64,000 nt of DNA from a virus, in the IMG/VR virus record IMGVR_UViG_3300020203_000009, positions 60,070 to 124,069 of that record; one strand, written 5' to 3'. Each line of letters starts with the position of its first letter. Position 1 is the stretch's first letter. The position numbers and the translations under genes were made by a program. Positions 8,704 to 16,770 of the stretch are shown here, one piece after another. The notes beneath the pieces are model-generated. The model had not been told where the DNA came from, did not search any database, and worked only from the letters and a program-made list of their open reading frames with translations.

Positions 8704-9041
8704 TAAAACTCCCAACCGATATTGATGTTTGCAGAACTTTGTCTGTTTTCAAAATTATAGCTGACGTTAGGTTGTATTCTTGCCCCAAGTGACTTGAATC
8801 TAATTTTAGCAAACTTATTGGAATCAATATTTTTGCTGTAAGCAATGGCGGCAACGGCCCCTACCGCCCCCATAGTTGACTTATCTACATTAATGGCTTT
8901 TAAGGCTTTCCTTTCTGCCGTTTTCCTGTACTCTTTAACTTCACTATAGCCAAGAATAGCCCTGTAAATGCCCGAAAATGCTTCCCTTTTTTCGTCAGCG
9001 TTACAAGTAGTTGAAAACAGTATAAAGATAATAACCATCAT
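8703..9041 (-). CDS. Small exported hypothetical protein, 113 aa
   Basis: The N terminus MMVIIFILFSTTCNA is a short signal peptide, followed by a basic helical region, a Gly/Ala hydrophobic patch (GAVGAVAAIAY) and a C terminus with alternating polar and hydrophobic residues ending in Trp-Glu-Phe, as in small outer-membrane beta proteins. A GTG upstream at 9056 is in frame, but it lies inside the predicted promoter (TATAAT at 9048..9053). The first ATG at 9041 is 6 bases after that -10, so the mRNA would be leaderless. Function unknown. Confidence 0.5.
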   Translation of the reverse strand: MMVIIFILFSTTCNADEKREAFSGIYRAILGYSEVKEYRKTAERKALKAINVDKSTMGAVGAVAAIAYSKNIDSNKFAKIRFKSLGARIQPNVSYNFENRQSSANINIGWEF

Positions 9042-9047
9042 GTAACC

Positions 9048-9075
9048 ATTATACACCAGTATGGTTATTAGTCAA
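9048..9075 (-). promoter_or_regulatory. Sigma70-type promoter (TTGACT-16-TATAAT)
   Basis: On the minus strand TTGACT (9070..9075), a 16-base spacer and TATAAT (9048..9053). This is one of the few sites in the window with both boxes close to consensus. The ATG at 9041 starts 6 bases after the -10. Confidence 0.65.
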
Positions 9076-9737
9076 GTGTCTACTTTAGCCTTTATCTTCT
9101 TAATTTTAGACAGTGTGGCTAGAATATCACCTATCTCTGTAGGCTCTACGTTTAATTCTATAGTGTTGCCGTCAACATGCTTCATAGTGCCTGAATTCAT
9201 ATTGATATTCACCAGTGGTTGGTTTATAGACCCCGGCTTACCTGAAATAGTATCTTGCATTAGTCCGTCTACAATTTCTATAGATTTAAGGTATTGTCCA
9301 AACATCTTTTGATCAAAGTTCTTGATAATACTAGCGTCTTTAGTTTTGTGGTACCTGTAGCCTTCTTTTTTAAAAAAGTCGTTCATAGCTGACAACAGCA
9401 ACATCATAGTATCTACAGTTTCTAGTTTTGATTTCTGATATTTTTGAAGAGAGTGTGATGCTAACTCGCTGTAATAACTGATGCGTTTTTCAAACCAGTT
9501 GTGTTTCTCACTTACAAAAAGTACTATTTCTTTCCTTACGCTGACTATTTTTGATATCTCTGAATATGTTTTGCCGGACATATATAGGTCAAAACAGGTT
9601 AGAAAAATCTCCTCACCCTCTCCCACTATTTTAGCAAGGCCAGGGCACCCCTCCCTTCTGAAATTAGCCAACAAACCCAAATCTTCTTGGCTAAAGTCTT
9701 TCTCAACAACTTGTACTGGTGTTATACCTTTTTCCAC
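9072..9737 (-). CDS. HTH protein, possible small terminase-like
   Basis: Residues about 53-85 read as a helix-turn-helix (YMSGKTYSEISKIVSVRKE) followed by a Trp/Arg segment (HNWFEKRISYY), the arrangement seen in phage small terminase subunits and other Terminase_2-like DNA-binding proteins. The middle is a long helix with coiled-coil character and the C terminus is beta-rich then helical. It starts with GTG at 9737, overlapping the upstream gene by 16 bases. It lies far from the large terminase (21003..22877) among repair genes, so it could instead be a regulator. The terminase assignment is a weak inference. Confidence 0.4.
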   Translation of the reverse strand: MEKGITPVQVVEKDFSQEDLGLLANFRREGCPGLAKIVGEGEEIFLTCFDLYMSGKTYSEISKIVSVRKEIVLFVSEKHNWFEKRISYYSELASHSLQKYQKSKLETVDTMMLLLSAMNDFFKKEGYRYHKTKDASIIKNFDQKMFGQYLKSIEIVDGLMQDTISGKPGSINQPLVNINMNSGTMKHVDGNTIELNVEPTEIGDILATLSKIKKIKAKVDT

Positions 9738-10051
9738 TCTTTACCATCTTTGTTTACGAACACTTCTGTTTCTGACCAAAACAGCATCTTAGTAGAGATT
9801 GCCAGTCGGTCTACTCCTAACTGGAATTCTTCCCCTGAAACTTCTTCTTTTAGTTTGATATCAAACGTAACACTTCCTGCAAAGAAATTATGGCTATTGT
9901 CAATAAAATTCCACTCAACCTTAGCCTCATCAACATTGGAGAAGAAGATAAAGGGCCATGTCTTGAGGTTTTCTTTTTGAAAATCAGACAAGTTCTTAGA
10001 CAGGGATAGCATATTCCTGTGGTCATCTACGATGCTGTTTTTAGCTTTCAT
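9722..10051 (-). CDS. Hypothetical protein, 109 aa
   Basis: No family recognised. The N-terminal third is helical and polar, and the rest alternates in a way that suggests a small beta domain with many aromatic residues (Trp, Phe). The start follows CAGGAC and overlaps the end of the Mre11-like gene by 11 bases, so it is co-translated with it; a link to DNA-end processing is possible but unproven. Confidence 0.5.
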   Translation of the reverse strand: MKAKNSIVDDHRNMLSLSKNLSDFQKENLKTWPFIFFSNVDEAKVEWNFIDNSHNFFAGSVTFDIKLKEEVSGEEFQLGVDRLAISTKMLFWSETEVFVNKDGKEWKKV

Positions 10052-11033
10052 TTAGTGTCCTGAGGTATGTTTCTATATCTGCCTTGCTCACGTTATTGGT
10101 GGGATTAAAACAGTTGTTTAGAAAATCGTGAACCGATTGTAAATTGCTCTTATCTGTTTTTGCAGATCTCCTGTCAGTAGGTCTTGCTTTAATCTGAGCT
10201 AACCCCTTGTATTTCTTTTTTAATTTAGTTATCCAAGCCGCTTGTCCGCACAATTCAAGATAGTTTCTAGCCTCTGGAACTAGGGTGGGCTCTTCGTCAC
10301 CCTCATTGACTGTAAATTTATAAATAGGAGATACAATTTCTTTAGTAGAGAAGAATTCTACACTAGAGACGGAGCCGTCTTCATTGTGTTTGAATATATG
10401 TACCCCTTTCTCTTCATTTGCGTCTGAAATAGTATCCCATTTAGCTGTACCTACATAAAAACACTTACCAACCTGTTGTTTTTTATGAATATGTCCTGAA
10501 ATGATAGATTTTTGTGGAATTTTATCTGGATCGATGCCGTATGGATCGTAAAATCCATTTTCATACTGAGCACCTGTGAAAGGCTGATGGGCTATGATCA
10601 GCTCGGTACAACCACTTTCGTATAGTTTTTTTGCTGAATCTATAAAATCTTCCTCCGTGTGTTTGTAGGAGATATAGCCGATTCCATCTAGTATCATGTC
10701 TTTATCTGCAACCCAGATACGATTAGTCAAACCTGTCCACTCTGAAAATGGCCCCATTGCATTCATGTTTGATTTTTCTTTTGATCCTTGCATGTCGTGA
10801 TTTCCCAACAAAAACAACACCCTGCAAAGTTCACTGAATTTTTTTATATTTTCAGACCAGAAGTCTTGAACCTCAATGCGAATAACCGCATGAGTGTCAA
10901 ATTGATCACCCATGAATTCAATGCGGTCTACTTTGTGTTCCTTAGCTAGAGCATAGACGTAGTCCATCAATTTCTGACTATCTTTCAGGTTAGAAACTTT
11001 AGTATGCGGATCGCCAACTCTAATGATTTTCAC
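10041..11033 (-). CDS. Mre11/SbcD-like nuclease subunit (T4 gp47-like)
   Basis: A metallophosphoesterase of the Mre11 family: GDPHT (Asp8, His10), MGDQFD, LGNHD, IAHQPF and SGHIHKK are present in order, giving the two-metal active site. With the Rad50-like protein at 4959..7010 it would form the complex that resects DNA ends and feeds recombination-dependent replication. The 330-residue length is typical of phage gp47 homologues. The ATPase partner is 3 kb away rather than adjacent. It sits in a tight operon behind the deaminase-like gene. Confidence 0.9.
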   Translation of the reverse strand: MKIIRVGDPHTKVSNLKDSQKLMDYVYALAKEHKVDRIEFMGDQFDTHAVIRIEVQDFWSENIKKFSELCRVLFLLGNHDMQGSKEKSNMNAMGPFSEWTGLTNRIWVADKDMILDGIGYISYKHTEEDFIDSAKKLYESGCTELIIAHQPFTGAQYENGFYDPYGIDPDKIPQKSIISGHIHKKQQVGKCFYVGTAKWDTISDANEEKGVHIFKHNEDGSVSSVEFFSTKEIVSPIYKFTVNEGDEEPTLVPEARNYLELCGQAAWITKLKKKYKGLAQIKARPTDRRSAKTDKSNLQSVHDFLNNCFNPTNNVSKADIETYLRTLNES

Positions 11034-11036
11034 TAT

Positions 11037-11504
11037 TTAAACCCCTCTTCCATCTTTGCGGCTCATATCTAATCTAGTATATTCTCCCTCTTTTGATATT
11101 ACCACACTTATATCTGGTAATTTTGAATAGAATTCGACACTACCAAATGCGGTATATAGCTTATCAAAATAAATAGTCTTTACCTTTGATCTAAAACAAG
11201 CCCTGAGACACTCTAAACAGGGAGATAGAGTACATATTACGGTAGACCCCTTAGTCCCAATAGACTCTGCGTTACAGTTGTAAAGCATGTTGCGCTCTGC
11301 ATGTTGAATCAATTCATACTTTAAAGGCCTGGTACAAGGCAGGTCTTCATCTGGAGCGCCTTGGCAAAAACCATTAAAACTACCTGCTATTAAATTGCCG
11401 TCTGAACTTAGTAATATTGCTCCCACTTTTGTCTCAGTATCTGGAGACAGTTTTTTAATCACATGGGCAATTTCCATGAAAATATTGAGTTTACTTAGCT
11501 TCAT
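11037..11504 (-). CDS. dCMP/cytidine deaminase family protein
   Basis: Zinc-dependent deaminase signature: HAERN (zinc His and catalytic Glu) and the later SPCLEC zinc Cys pair. dCMP deaminase makes dUMP for thymidylate synthesis, which would fit with the ribonucleotide reductase and the kinase-like gene at 31292..31888. The length of 155 is in the family range. It overlaps the GroES-like gene by 14 bases. Substrate cannot be told from motifs alone. A second, shorter deaminase lies at 61214..61576. Confidence 0.8.
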   Translation of the reverse strand: MKLSKLNIFMEIAHVIKKLSPDTETKVGAILLSSDGNLIAGSFNGFCQGAPDEDLPCTRPLKYELIQHAERNMLYNCNAESIGTKGSTVICTLSPCLECLRACFRSKVKTIYFDKLYTAFGSVEFYSKLPDISVVISKEGEYTRLDMSRKDGRGV

Positions 11505-11805
11505 GTTCTACAAACAAAACGGAATTGTAGTCTACCACTACGTATGACCCTTCAATGTTTTCAGTAGTGAAGGACATGTTTTCGTGATAGGTTTTATTGG
11601 AGTAAACGACATCTTCTTTCAAATAAACGGTATCACCAGCCTTGATTACAACCCCACCATCAATCTTAGCGTCTTTAAGCACCTTAAGTCCCACGATTTG
11701 TGATTTCTGAGTAATCATAGCAACACCGCCGCGAATTTCTGACTTAAGCTCTTTCTTACCCTGATAGGGCTTACAAATGATGTTTTTCCCGTAACTAACG
11801 ATCAT
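11491..11805 (-). CDS. GroES-like co-chaperonin (gp31-type), putative
   Basis: The 104-residue protein follows the GroES plan: an N-terminal strand IICKPY, a mobile-loop-like stretch with the hydrophobic tip GGVAMI (residues about 26-31, compare GGIVL of GroES), a VGLKVLKDA strand, IKAGDTVYLKED (compare VKVGDIVIF) and a terminal VVVDYNSVLFVE strand (compare ESDILAIVE). It would cap a chaperonin ring during capsid protein folding, either the phage's own GroEL-like protein at 22919..24661 or the host's. It shares 4 bases with the sigma-like gene. Identity is too low for certainty by eye. Confidence 0.6.
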   Translation of the reverse strand: MIVSYGKNIICKPYQGKKELKSEIRGGVAMITQKSQIVGLKVLKDAKIDGGVVIKAGDTVYLKEDVVYSNKTYHENMSFTTENIEGSYVVVDYNSVLFVEHEAK

Positions 11806-12833
11806 ACATCGACTCCCTTTAATTTAATAATTTTTTTCTCGATCAAATTTAAACTTTGTGCAGCATTATAGACGTGGTTCATGGTATCGTGTTTTTCTAA
11901 ATTTTCTTCAATATTCATATCTGGACACTCTGTAGCGTCGTAGATTCCTCCATATTTTGCGTCTTCTTTGTCTAAATTAGCATTGGCGTTTGTATACCCA
12001 GAACTATTTAAAAGAGATTCAATATGCTCCATTGAAATTGGCAGCTTAGGAGAAGATCTTCCTGCCTCTATGTCTTTTTGAAAGCTTTCGTTTACTACTT
12101 CAGCAAGTACTTTAATATCGTCAATCCCCATCCTACCTCGCAATGCATTTGAACGATATAGGATTTTACGATCACTAGGGTATAGGCGTATAAAAGTTTT
12201 TGAATACTCTTCAATCAAAAACCCAACCATTCTGCCAATACCTACGGAACGCCAAACTGTGCTGTAATCCCCGGTGTACTTGTCAACGCCGGAAATAAGA
12301 CCATAGGTGCATATTCCAATAAAATCAAGCAGGGTGTGGTGTGATTTTGGAGTTTTGTTGTAGAATATCTTAGCCTGATTTACAACCTGCGGTAGGTTGT
12401 TTTCAATAAGAATTCTTCTTGTTTCAACTAATTCATCAAAATACTGTTTTGATTTTCCCGGGAGAGCTTGATCGTAATTATTTACTATGAAATTTGCAAA
12501 CTGATAGTTTATATTTAGGGACATCAGAGATTTTACGTTTTTAGTTCTAATGGCTACAGAAAGTCCCTTTAGAGATGAAGACATTTCTCTAAAATATGTT
12601 TGAGCACTTAGTATGTTTCCTAGATCATTGTTTACGTAATCAATAAACTTAAGGTAGACTTCTTCAGATTTCGCATACTTGCAGATTTCATTGCGAAACC
12701 TACGTTCGCATTTAACTAAACTTTCAACCTGTTTTTGCTGATCTCCTATCAATCCCTCATTAGCATCAAGGACAAGTCTAATGCCCTGAGCTAGTTTTTG
12801 GAATCCTCGATCAACAAAAAATTTCTTCGCCAT
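11802..12833 (-). CDS. Divergent phage sigma factor, probable
   Basis: Residues about 139-212 match sigma70 region 2: RRILIENNLPQVV, then LLDFIGICTYGLISGVDKY (region 2.2, core binding), then a Tyr/Trp/Arg-containing stretch ending GFLIEE (regions 2.3/2.4, -10 recognition). A region-3-like helix starting RLYPSDRK follows. The C terminus (about 320-343) resembles the first helix of region 4 (AAQSLNLIEKKIIKLKG) but ends there, so no -35-binding HTH is visible. T4 gp55 is a known sigma of this reduced type. A 130-residue helical N-terminal extension is unassigned. It likely directs late transcription. Its ATG lies 5 bases after the -10 at 12839..12844. Confidence 0.65.
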   Translation of the reverse strand: MAKKFFVDRGFQKLAQGIRLVLDANEGLIGDQQKQVESLVKCERRFRNEICKYAKSEEVYLKFIDYVNNDLGNILSAQTYFREMSSSLKGLSVAIRTKNVKSLMSLNINYQFANFIVNNYDQALPGKSKQYFDELVETRRILIENNLPQVVNQAKIFYNKTPKSHHTLLDFIGICTYGLISGVDKYTGDYSTVWRSVGIGRMVGFLIEEYSKTFIRLYPSDRKILYRSNALRGRMGIDDIKVLAEVVNESFQKDIEAGRSSPKLPISMEHIESLLNSSGYTNANANLDKEDAKYGGIYDATECPDMNIEENLEKHDTMNHVYNAAQSLNLIEKKIIKLKGVDV

Positions 12834-12837
12834 ATAC

Positions 12838-12848
12838 TATATTACCAC
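12838..12848 (-). promoter_or_regulatory. Extended -10 promoter (GTGGTAATATA), leaderless geometry
   Basis: Minus strand GTGGTAATATA with -10 TAATAT at 12839..12844; the sigma-factor ATG follows after 5 bases, so the predicted transcript starts at the start codon. Confidence 0.55.
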
Positions 12849-12852
12849 AGTG

Positions 12853-14337
12853 TTATCCAACTATTTTGACCGTTTCGCCCGTTTCTTCATAATACTCAAT
12901 ACGCTTTTTTAAATGGTTTTCTAGAATGTGATGTCCCTTTACGTCAAAATCATAGATAAGACTATGAGGCTTTGGTTTATGAAACTGTCTGTATTTTGAT
13001 ATTTCAAGCTTACGAGTGCTTCGGCCCATGGTACCTTGCTTTGTTACTATCTCAGAACTACCACCAGCCCAATTGATTGTATTGTGGGTGGGATAAAAAT
13101 TTACGCCGGTTGATACGCTTCTAGTTCCGATAAGAACGCGCACTTGGCCACTATTGAAACGTTCGATTTCATCCTGTGCGTTAACCTTCTCCAAACCCTC
13201 TTCAGCAGCGTCTTTTTTGGAGCCAGAGTGTACATAGGTGAAAGGGACTGTCAGCAAATCTTTAAGCATCTTAATTTGAGAAAGCTCTTCTACTAGGATT
13301 AGTGTGCTCTCTTGTTTCATGCTCCATGAAGCGTTGGCAATCTTAGCGGCTATTTTTGCAATTTCTTTGTTTCTTAAAAAATGTACTCGCTTTACCTCCA
13401 TTGGGTCTTTAATCTTACGAGCAGAGGGAGAGAAAGTGTTGATTATTTTGAATTTAAGAGGGCACAGGAACTTTCCCTCTATCCCTTGTTTAATGGTCAT
13501 CTTGTAAACACACTTTCCAATTATTGAATCGTGAAGTTTTTGACCAGTAGAGCGTATCTGAGTACCGGAAACAAAGAAACGGTAAGGTACATTGTATAGA
13601 ACGCCGTGACAAGCATCGCTTAGAGTGTCTGAACTAAAGGAATGTGCTTCGTCAACCGCTATAACTTCTTTTTCCTTAAAGAATTTGTATGCGGGTGTAT
13701 CCTTCTTAATCATTGCAATGCTTTTAGAGATGGCTACGGTGACTTGTTTTGTTATATCTTTTTTGCCGTCTCCAAAGCCGCCCACTTTGTTTTTTCCTAA
13801 GTAAGTTTCAAAAAGGTCTAACAGTTCACAAAAAATACTTTGACTTGGAGTTACTATTACAGTTTTTAGCCCAAGGCGCTGGGTTACCATTAGCAAAACA
13901 TTCGATTTACCCAATCCTGTAGATAAATCTATATGACCATGGCGTTCTTCGATCAAGCCGTCTACACTTGCTGCCTGGTAGTAGTACGGCTGGAATTCCA
14001 ACGGTTTAGCCCACTTGATCGGGCTGGCCTTGGGATAAATCACCTCGGTCTTAACAGTGTATTGGAGGCCAACGATAAAGGGAATTGATCCGGGTCTGAT
14101 TATCCACTGACCATCTTCAAACCTAACCACATTAGTCCACAATTTATCTTTAAGATCTTCATATGCAGCTTCATAGCCGCTAGGATTATTTCTACGAAAC
14201 CATTGGTTGTTCCTAAGACGAGTCATGTTGTTCTCAACTACTCCGTCCTTATATCTAAACTGACTCTCAAGTCTAGATAGCTCTTCAGTTGTACCTGAAA
14301 CATGAGCTACACTAGGGTTTTTAATGATTATCTCCAT
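12853..14337 (-). CDS. UvsW-like superfamily 2 helicase
   Basis: A DNA/RNA helicase with SF2 motifs: Q-motif-like YYYQ near 118, Walker A STGLGKS near 138, DEAH box (VDEAH) near 230, motif III SGTQ, and the C-terminal domain with GTRSVSTGVN and Q-x-x-GRSTR (motifs V and VI). T4 UvsW unwinds branched DNA and R-loops and helps switch from origin- to recombination-dependent replication, consistent with the Mre11/Rad50 genes in the same cluster. The ATG is 5 bases after a predicted -10, with no leader. Confidence 0.85.
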   Translation of the reverse strand: MEIIIKNPSVAHVSGTTEELSRLESQFRYKDGVVENNMTRLRNNQWFRRNNPSGYEAAYEDLKDKLWTNVVRFEDGQWIIRPGSIPFIVGLQYTVKTEVIYPKASPIKWAKPLEFQPYYYQAASVDGLIEERHGHIDLSTGLGKSNVLLMVTQRLGLKTVIVTPSQSIFCELLDLFETYLGKNKVGGFGDGKKDITKQVTVAISKSIAMIKKDTPAYKFFKEKEVIAVDEAHSFSSDTLSDACHGVLYNVPYRFFVSGTQIRSTGQKLHDSIIGKCVYKMTIKQGIEGKFLCPLKFKIINTFSPSARKIKDPMEVKRVHFLRNKEIAKIAAKIANASWSMKQESTLILVEELSQIKMLKDLLTVPFTYVHSGSKKDAAEEGLEKVNAQDEIERFNSGQVRVLIGTRSVSTGVNFYPTHNTINWAGGSSEIVTKQGTMGRSTRKLEISKYRQFHKPKPHSLIYDFDVKGHHILENHLKKRIEYYEETGETVKIVG

Positions 14338-14341
14338 CCAC

Positions 14342-14352
14342 TATAATACCAC
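14342..14352 (-). promoter_or_regulatory. Extended -10 promoter, GTGGTATTATA class, leaderless geometry
   Basis: Minus strand GTGGTATTATA; -10 TATTAT at 14343..14348 and the helicase ATG 5 bases downstream. Back to back with a late-type motif for the plus-strand gene at 14376. Confidence 0.6.
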
Positions 14353-14362
14353 GCCATTAGGG

Positions 14363-14370
14363 CAATCTTT
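14363..14370 (+). promoter_or_regulatory. Late-type promoter motif CAATCTTT, leaderless geometry
   Basis: CAATCTTT followed by five bases and then the A of the ATG at 14376. The same spacing to a purine occurs at the other copies of this motif. No -35 is seen. Confidence 0.5.
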
Positions 14371-14375
14371 GTTGT

Positions 14376-15143
14376 ATGAATGAAAATAACTACATACACA
14401 CCAACTACGGACTTTCTCTTTACCCTAACGCTACTGAGCCAGATAATGAGAATGGAATATACTTTTTAATTTTATTTTATATACTTAAAAATGCAAACAA
14501 GTCTCTAGTGGACGCAGATATTGAAAATTTCAAAGAAACCGTAGAAAATTTGACAACTTACAGCCCATACGGTAGAATTAAGGGTCTGTATGATAGGGTA
14601 GCTGGAGATTCACTAGATATCGAAAAATCCAATGTTAATAAAATTTCTCACGACAATTTATCTGCTATCTCTGCATTTTCGCGTCTTTTTAGTGACAAAA
14701 TGTCATTCCACAAAGAACTAGCCAGCTATGGTTATAAAAAACTAATGAAATACGACAACGGCTACCCAGATAGTCCTAGGTGGATTTACAAGCAAAAGAG
14801 CGGTCAAACTAGCACATCTTTTCAGTGGCATCCTAGGGATTGGTTTTTTTGGTTAACAAATGGTGGGTATTGGTGGGCTTGGGTTTTCTTTCCTGTTTTC
14901 TTTTTTGCTAACATCATCTCTTGTTTTAGCCCAAAAGAGAAAACCTCTGGGAAACTCCTAATGTTTATGCGTCTTGAATCTGGTAGCAATTGGTCTAGTC
15001 TCATGTGGCTTAATAAGAAAATATGCTATTGGGTGTTGCGTAAGAAATACGGAAAAGACTGGCTAAATCAAGTATGCTCTATTTATTTCTGGCAAGAAGA
15101 AACATCGCCTATTAGAGAGTTGGCTAAGGGTTTAGACCTGTAG
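14376..15143 (+). CDS. Membrane-associated hypothetical protein, 255 aa
   Basis: Family not identified. The first 130 residues are soluble and helical. Then comes an unusually Trp/Phe-rich stretch (about 148-185: HPRDWFFWL, GGYWWAWVFFPVFFF) that should be one transmembrane or membrane-embedded helix, followed by a basic Trp-rich C-terminal part. It is encoded 17 bases before the M15 endolysin, so a lysis-related or membrane role is plausible, but the sequence alone does not show it. Confidence 0.6.
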   Translation: MNENNYIHTNYGLSLYPNATEPDNENGIYFLILFYILKNANKSLVDADIENFKETVENLTTYSPYGRIKGLYDRVAGDSLDIEKSNVNKISHDNLSAISAFSRLFSDKMSFHKELASYGYKKLMKYDNGYPDSPRWIYKQKSGQTSTSFQWHPRDWFFWLTNGGYWWAWVFFPVFFFANIISCFSPKEKTSGKLLMFMRLESGSNWSSLMWLNKKICYWVLRKKYGKDWLNQVCSIYFWQEETSPIRELAKGLDL

Positions 15144-15160
15144 ACTTCCTTGGAGTAATC

Positions 15161-15625
15161 ATGATTGACTGGACTAATTCAGAACAAAAAATCTCTAAAT
15201 ACTTTAAAGTCAAGGAAGTTCTTCTTCTTCCTAGTTGGGGCGTTTACCATGTTCCATCTGAACAGGAAAAAGAAGAAATTGTAAAGCTAGCCCAAATAAT
15301 GGACATCATTAGAGAGAAATTTAATGCAAGCATATCGGTGCATTGCTGGATAAGACCTACATCTGCAAACTGCCCTGGATCACGGTATCACGGTAAAAAC
15401 TACAACCTAGAGGTAGGAAGTACTAGTACTAAGTCAGGCCATATATTCGGAATGGCGATTGATTTCCACGTAAAGGGTTACGAAGGTAAAGACGGCTGTG
15501 CTAAAGTCAGAGCAGCTTTAGAGCCTATTTTAGAAAGTCTAGATATTCGTATGGAAGACATAGACGGAAGCTGGGTCCATGTTGATACAAAACCAGTGAT
15601 AAGTAAGAGGTTTTTTAAGCCCTAG
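15161..15625 (+). CDS. M15-family peptidase endolysin
   Basis: A zinc D-Ala-D-Ala/L,D-type carboxypeptidase of the M15 family that cuts peptidoglycan stem peptides. The zinc motif SGHIFGMAIDF (SxHxxGxAxD) is near residues 93-103, and GSWVHVDT (the HxD third ligand) is near 136-143. It has no signal peptide, so release would need a holin or the lysis membrane proteins elsewhere. The ribosome site TTGGAG precedes the ATG. Length 154 fits single-domain phage endopeptidases. Lytic transglycosylase-type activity is encoded separately at 36732..37304. Confidence 0.85.
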   Translation: MIDWTNSEQKISKYFKVKEVLLLPSWGVYHVPSEQEKEEIVKLAQIMDIIREKFNASISVHCWIRPTSANCPGSRYHGKNYNLEVGSTSTKSGHIFGMAIDFHVKGYEGKDGCAKVRAALEPILESLDIRMEDIDGSWVHVDTKPVISKRFFKP

Positions 15626-15658
15626 AGTCGCTTACAATCGCACTAATTGATATCCTAA

Positions 15659-16696
15659 TCATTTCCCACTATATCCAACGTATACTTCCCTATCCATCAA
15701 GTCAACAAGATTTTGAAGCATAATCACTTCATTGTTGTAGTTTTCAACACCTGTGACTGATAGGTAGGCTTTTTTAATACCCAAGGGGTGTTTTCTAAGG
15801 ACACGAGCAAAAAGCTGATTGCGATTGTCTAAGTCATTGCTTTTCTTCATATCTACCAGACAAGTGATACTTTCATCTGAAAATCCCAACACTCCCTTAC
15901 CGACTACAATCAACACACCAGCACTAGCCTTCTTAAAGGCCTCTATTTGCTCATTAGAGGCATCGTTGTGACTAGTGCTAAGAAAGGTATGATTACCCAG
16001 CTCTAGCAGCTTATTGTTGATTTTACGGGCTTGAGCAATCGTTTTACATGCCCACATCACCTTACGCATGTCATACCCTTGTTTTTTAGCGTGAGCATAT
16101 ACCGCTCCAACATCACTGTCTTCAGCCTTAACAACATCTAGGTCTACAGCACTGAACACATCGTTATCCACTAGATCAGAAGCCGCAATGAAGTAAATCC
16201 CGAATTTCTTGGTGTTTTCGTAGGAGCTATCCACTTCGTTGTTATAATTAATGAAACAAGAAGGGCTGCCTGTCATGAGTATTTGATGCTTAGGCTTATG
16301 TTTAGAGATGATTGAGTTAACCATAGGTGCAGAGTAATACTGGTGAGCCTCATCTATTACCAGAAGATCGATGGAATCAATTTTGCTAGCATTGACTGGA
16401 ATGCCAACTTCAACCTGTGAGTTAGATGCGAATAAACCGAATGTGAAGTTTGGCTTAACATGAGCGTTGGTGAAGTTTTCAATCAACTGAGACTTAAGAC
16501 AGGTTTGATTGTGAGCTAGAACTTTACACTTAGCATTTGGGAAAAGCTTAAAAAAATCATTCAGGATCAGGATCAGGATAGTACTTTTACCACTACCCGG
16601 GCACGCTCCAAGAACAGCGGCTTCGTACTTATTTGAAAGCGCCATGCTAAGAGTGGCTTTTGCGGCTTTAATCTGGAAGTCATAGTTACCTTTCAT
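15659..16696 (-). CDS. Second DEAD/DEAH-type helicase, 345 aa
   Basis: Compact SF2 helicase: Walker A CPGSGKST near residue 32, DEAH (VIDEAHQYY) near 117, motif III TGSPS, and a C-terminal domain ending with RNQLFARVLRKHP (motif VI-like). It is shorter than the UvsW-like helicase and lacks extra domains. It lies at the end of the head-gene cluster, so roles in DNA repair or packaging are both possible. The ATG is 6 bases after a predicted -10 (TATTAT at 16703..16708). Confidence 0.75.
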   Translation of the reverse strand: MKGNYDFQIKAAKATLSMALSNKYEAAVLGACPGSGKSTILILILNDFFKLFPNAKCKVLAHNQTCLKSQLIENFTNAHVKPNFTFGLFASNSQVEVGIPVNASKIDSIDLLVIDEAHQYYSAPMVNSIISKHKPKHQILMTGSPSCFINYNNEVDSSYENTKKFGIYFIAASDLVDNDVFSAVDLDVVKAEDSDVGAVYAHAKKQGYDMRKVMWACKTIAQARKINNKLLELGNHTFLSTSHNDASNEQIEAFKKASAGVLIVVGKGVLGFSDESITCLVDMKKSNDLDNRNQLFARVLRKHPLGIKKAYLSVTGVENYNNEVIMLQNLVDLMDREVYVGYSGK

Positions 16697-16702
16697 GTTA
16701 TT

Positions 16703-16712
16703 ATAATAGCAC
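16703..16712 (-). promoter_or_regulatory. Extended -10 promoter (GTGCTATTAT), leaderless geometry
   Basis: Minus strand GTGCTATTAT: TGnTATTAT extended -10, one base from the GTGGTATTATA class. The helicase ATG (16696) is 6 bases downstream. Confidence 0.55.
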
Positions 16713-16746
16713 GATTTTACAGATAGTGGTATCTGTATTTGTAACT

Positions 16747-16765
16747 ACTACTTAGCGTAAGTAGT
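16747..16765. other. Hairpin after MuF gene
   Basis: An 8-bp inverted repeat (ACTACTTA / TAAGTAGT) with a 3-base loop lies 6 bases beyond the stop of the MuF-like gene. No U-run follows on the minus strand, so it is not a clear rho-independent terminator; it could protect a 3' end. Confidence 0.4.
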
Positions 16766-16770
16766 TGTAT

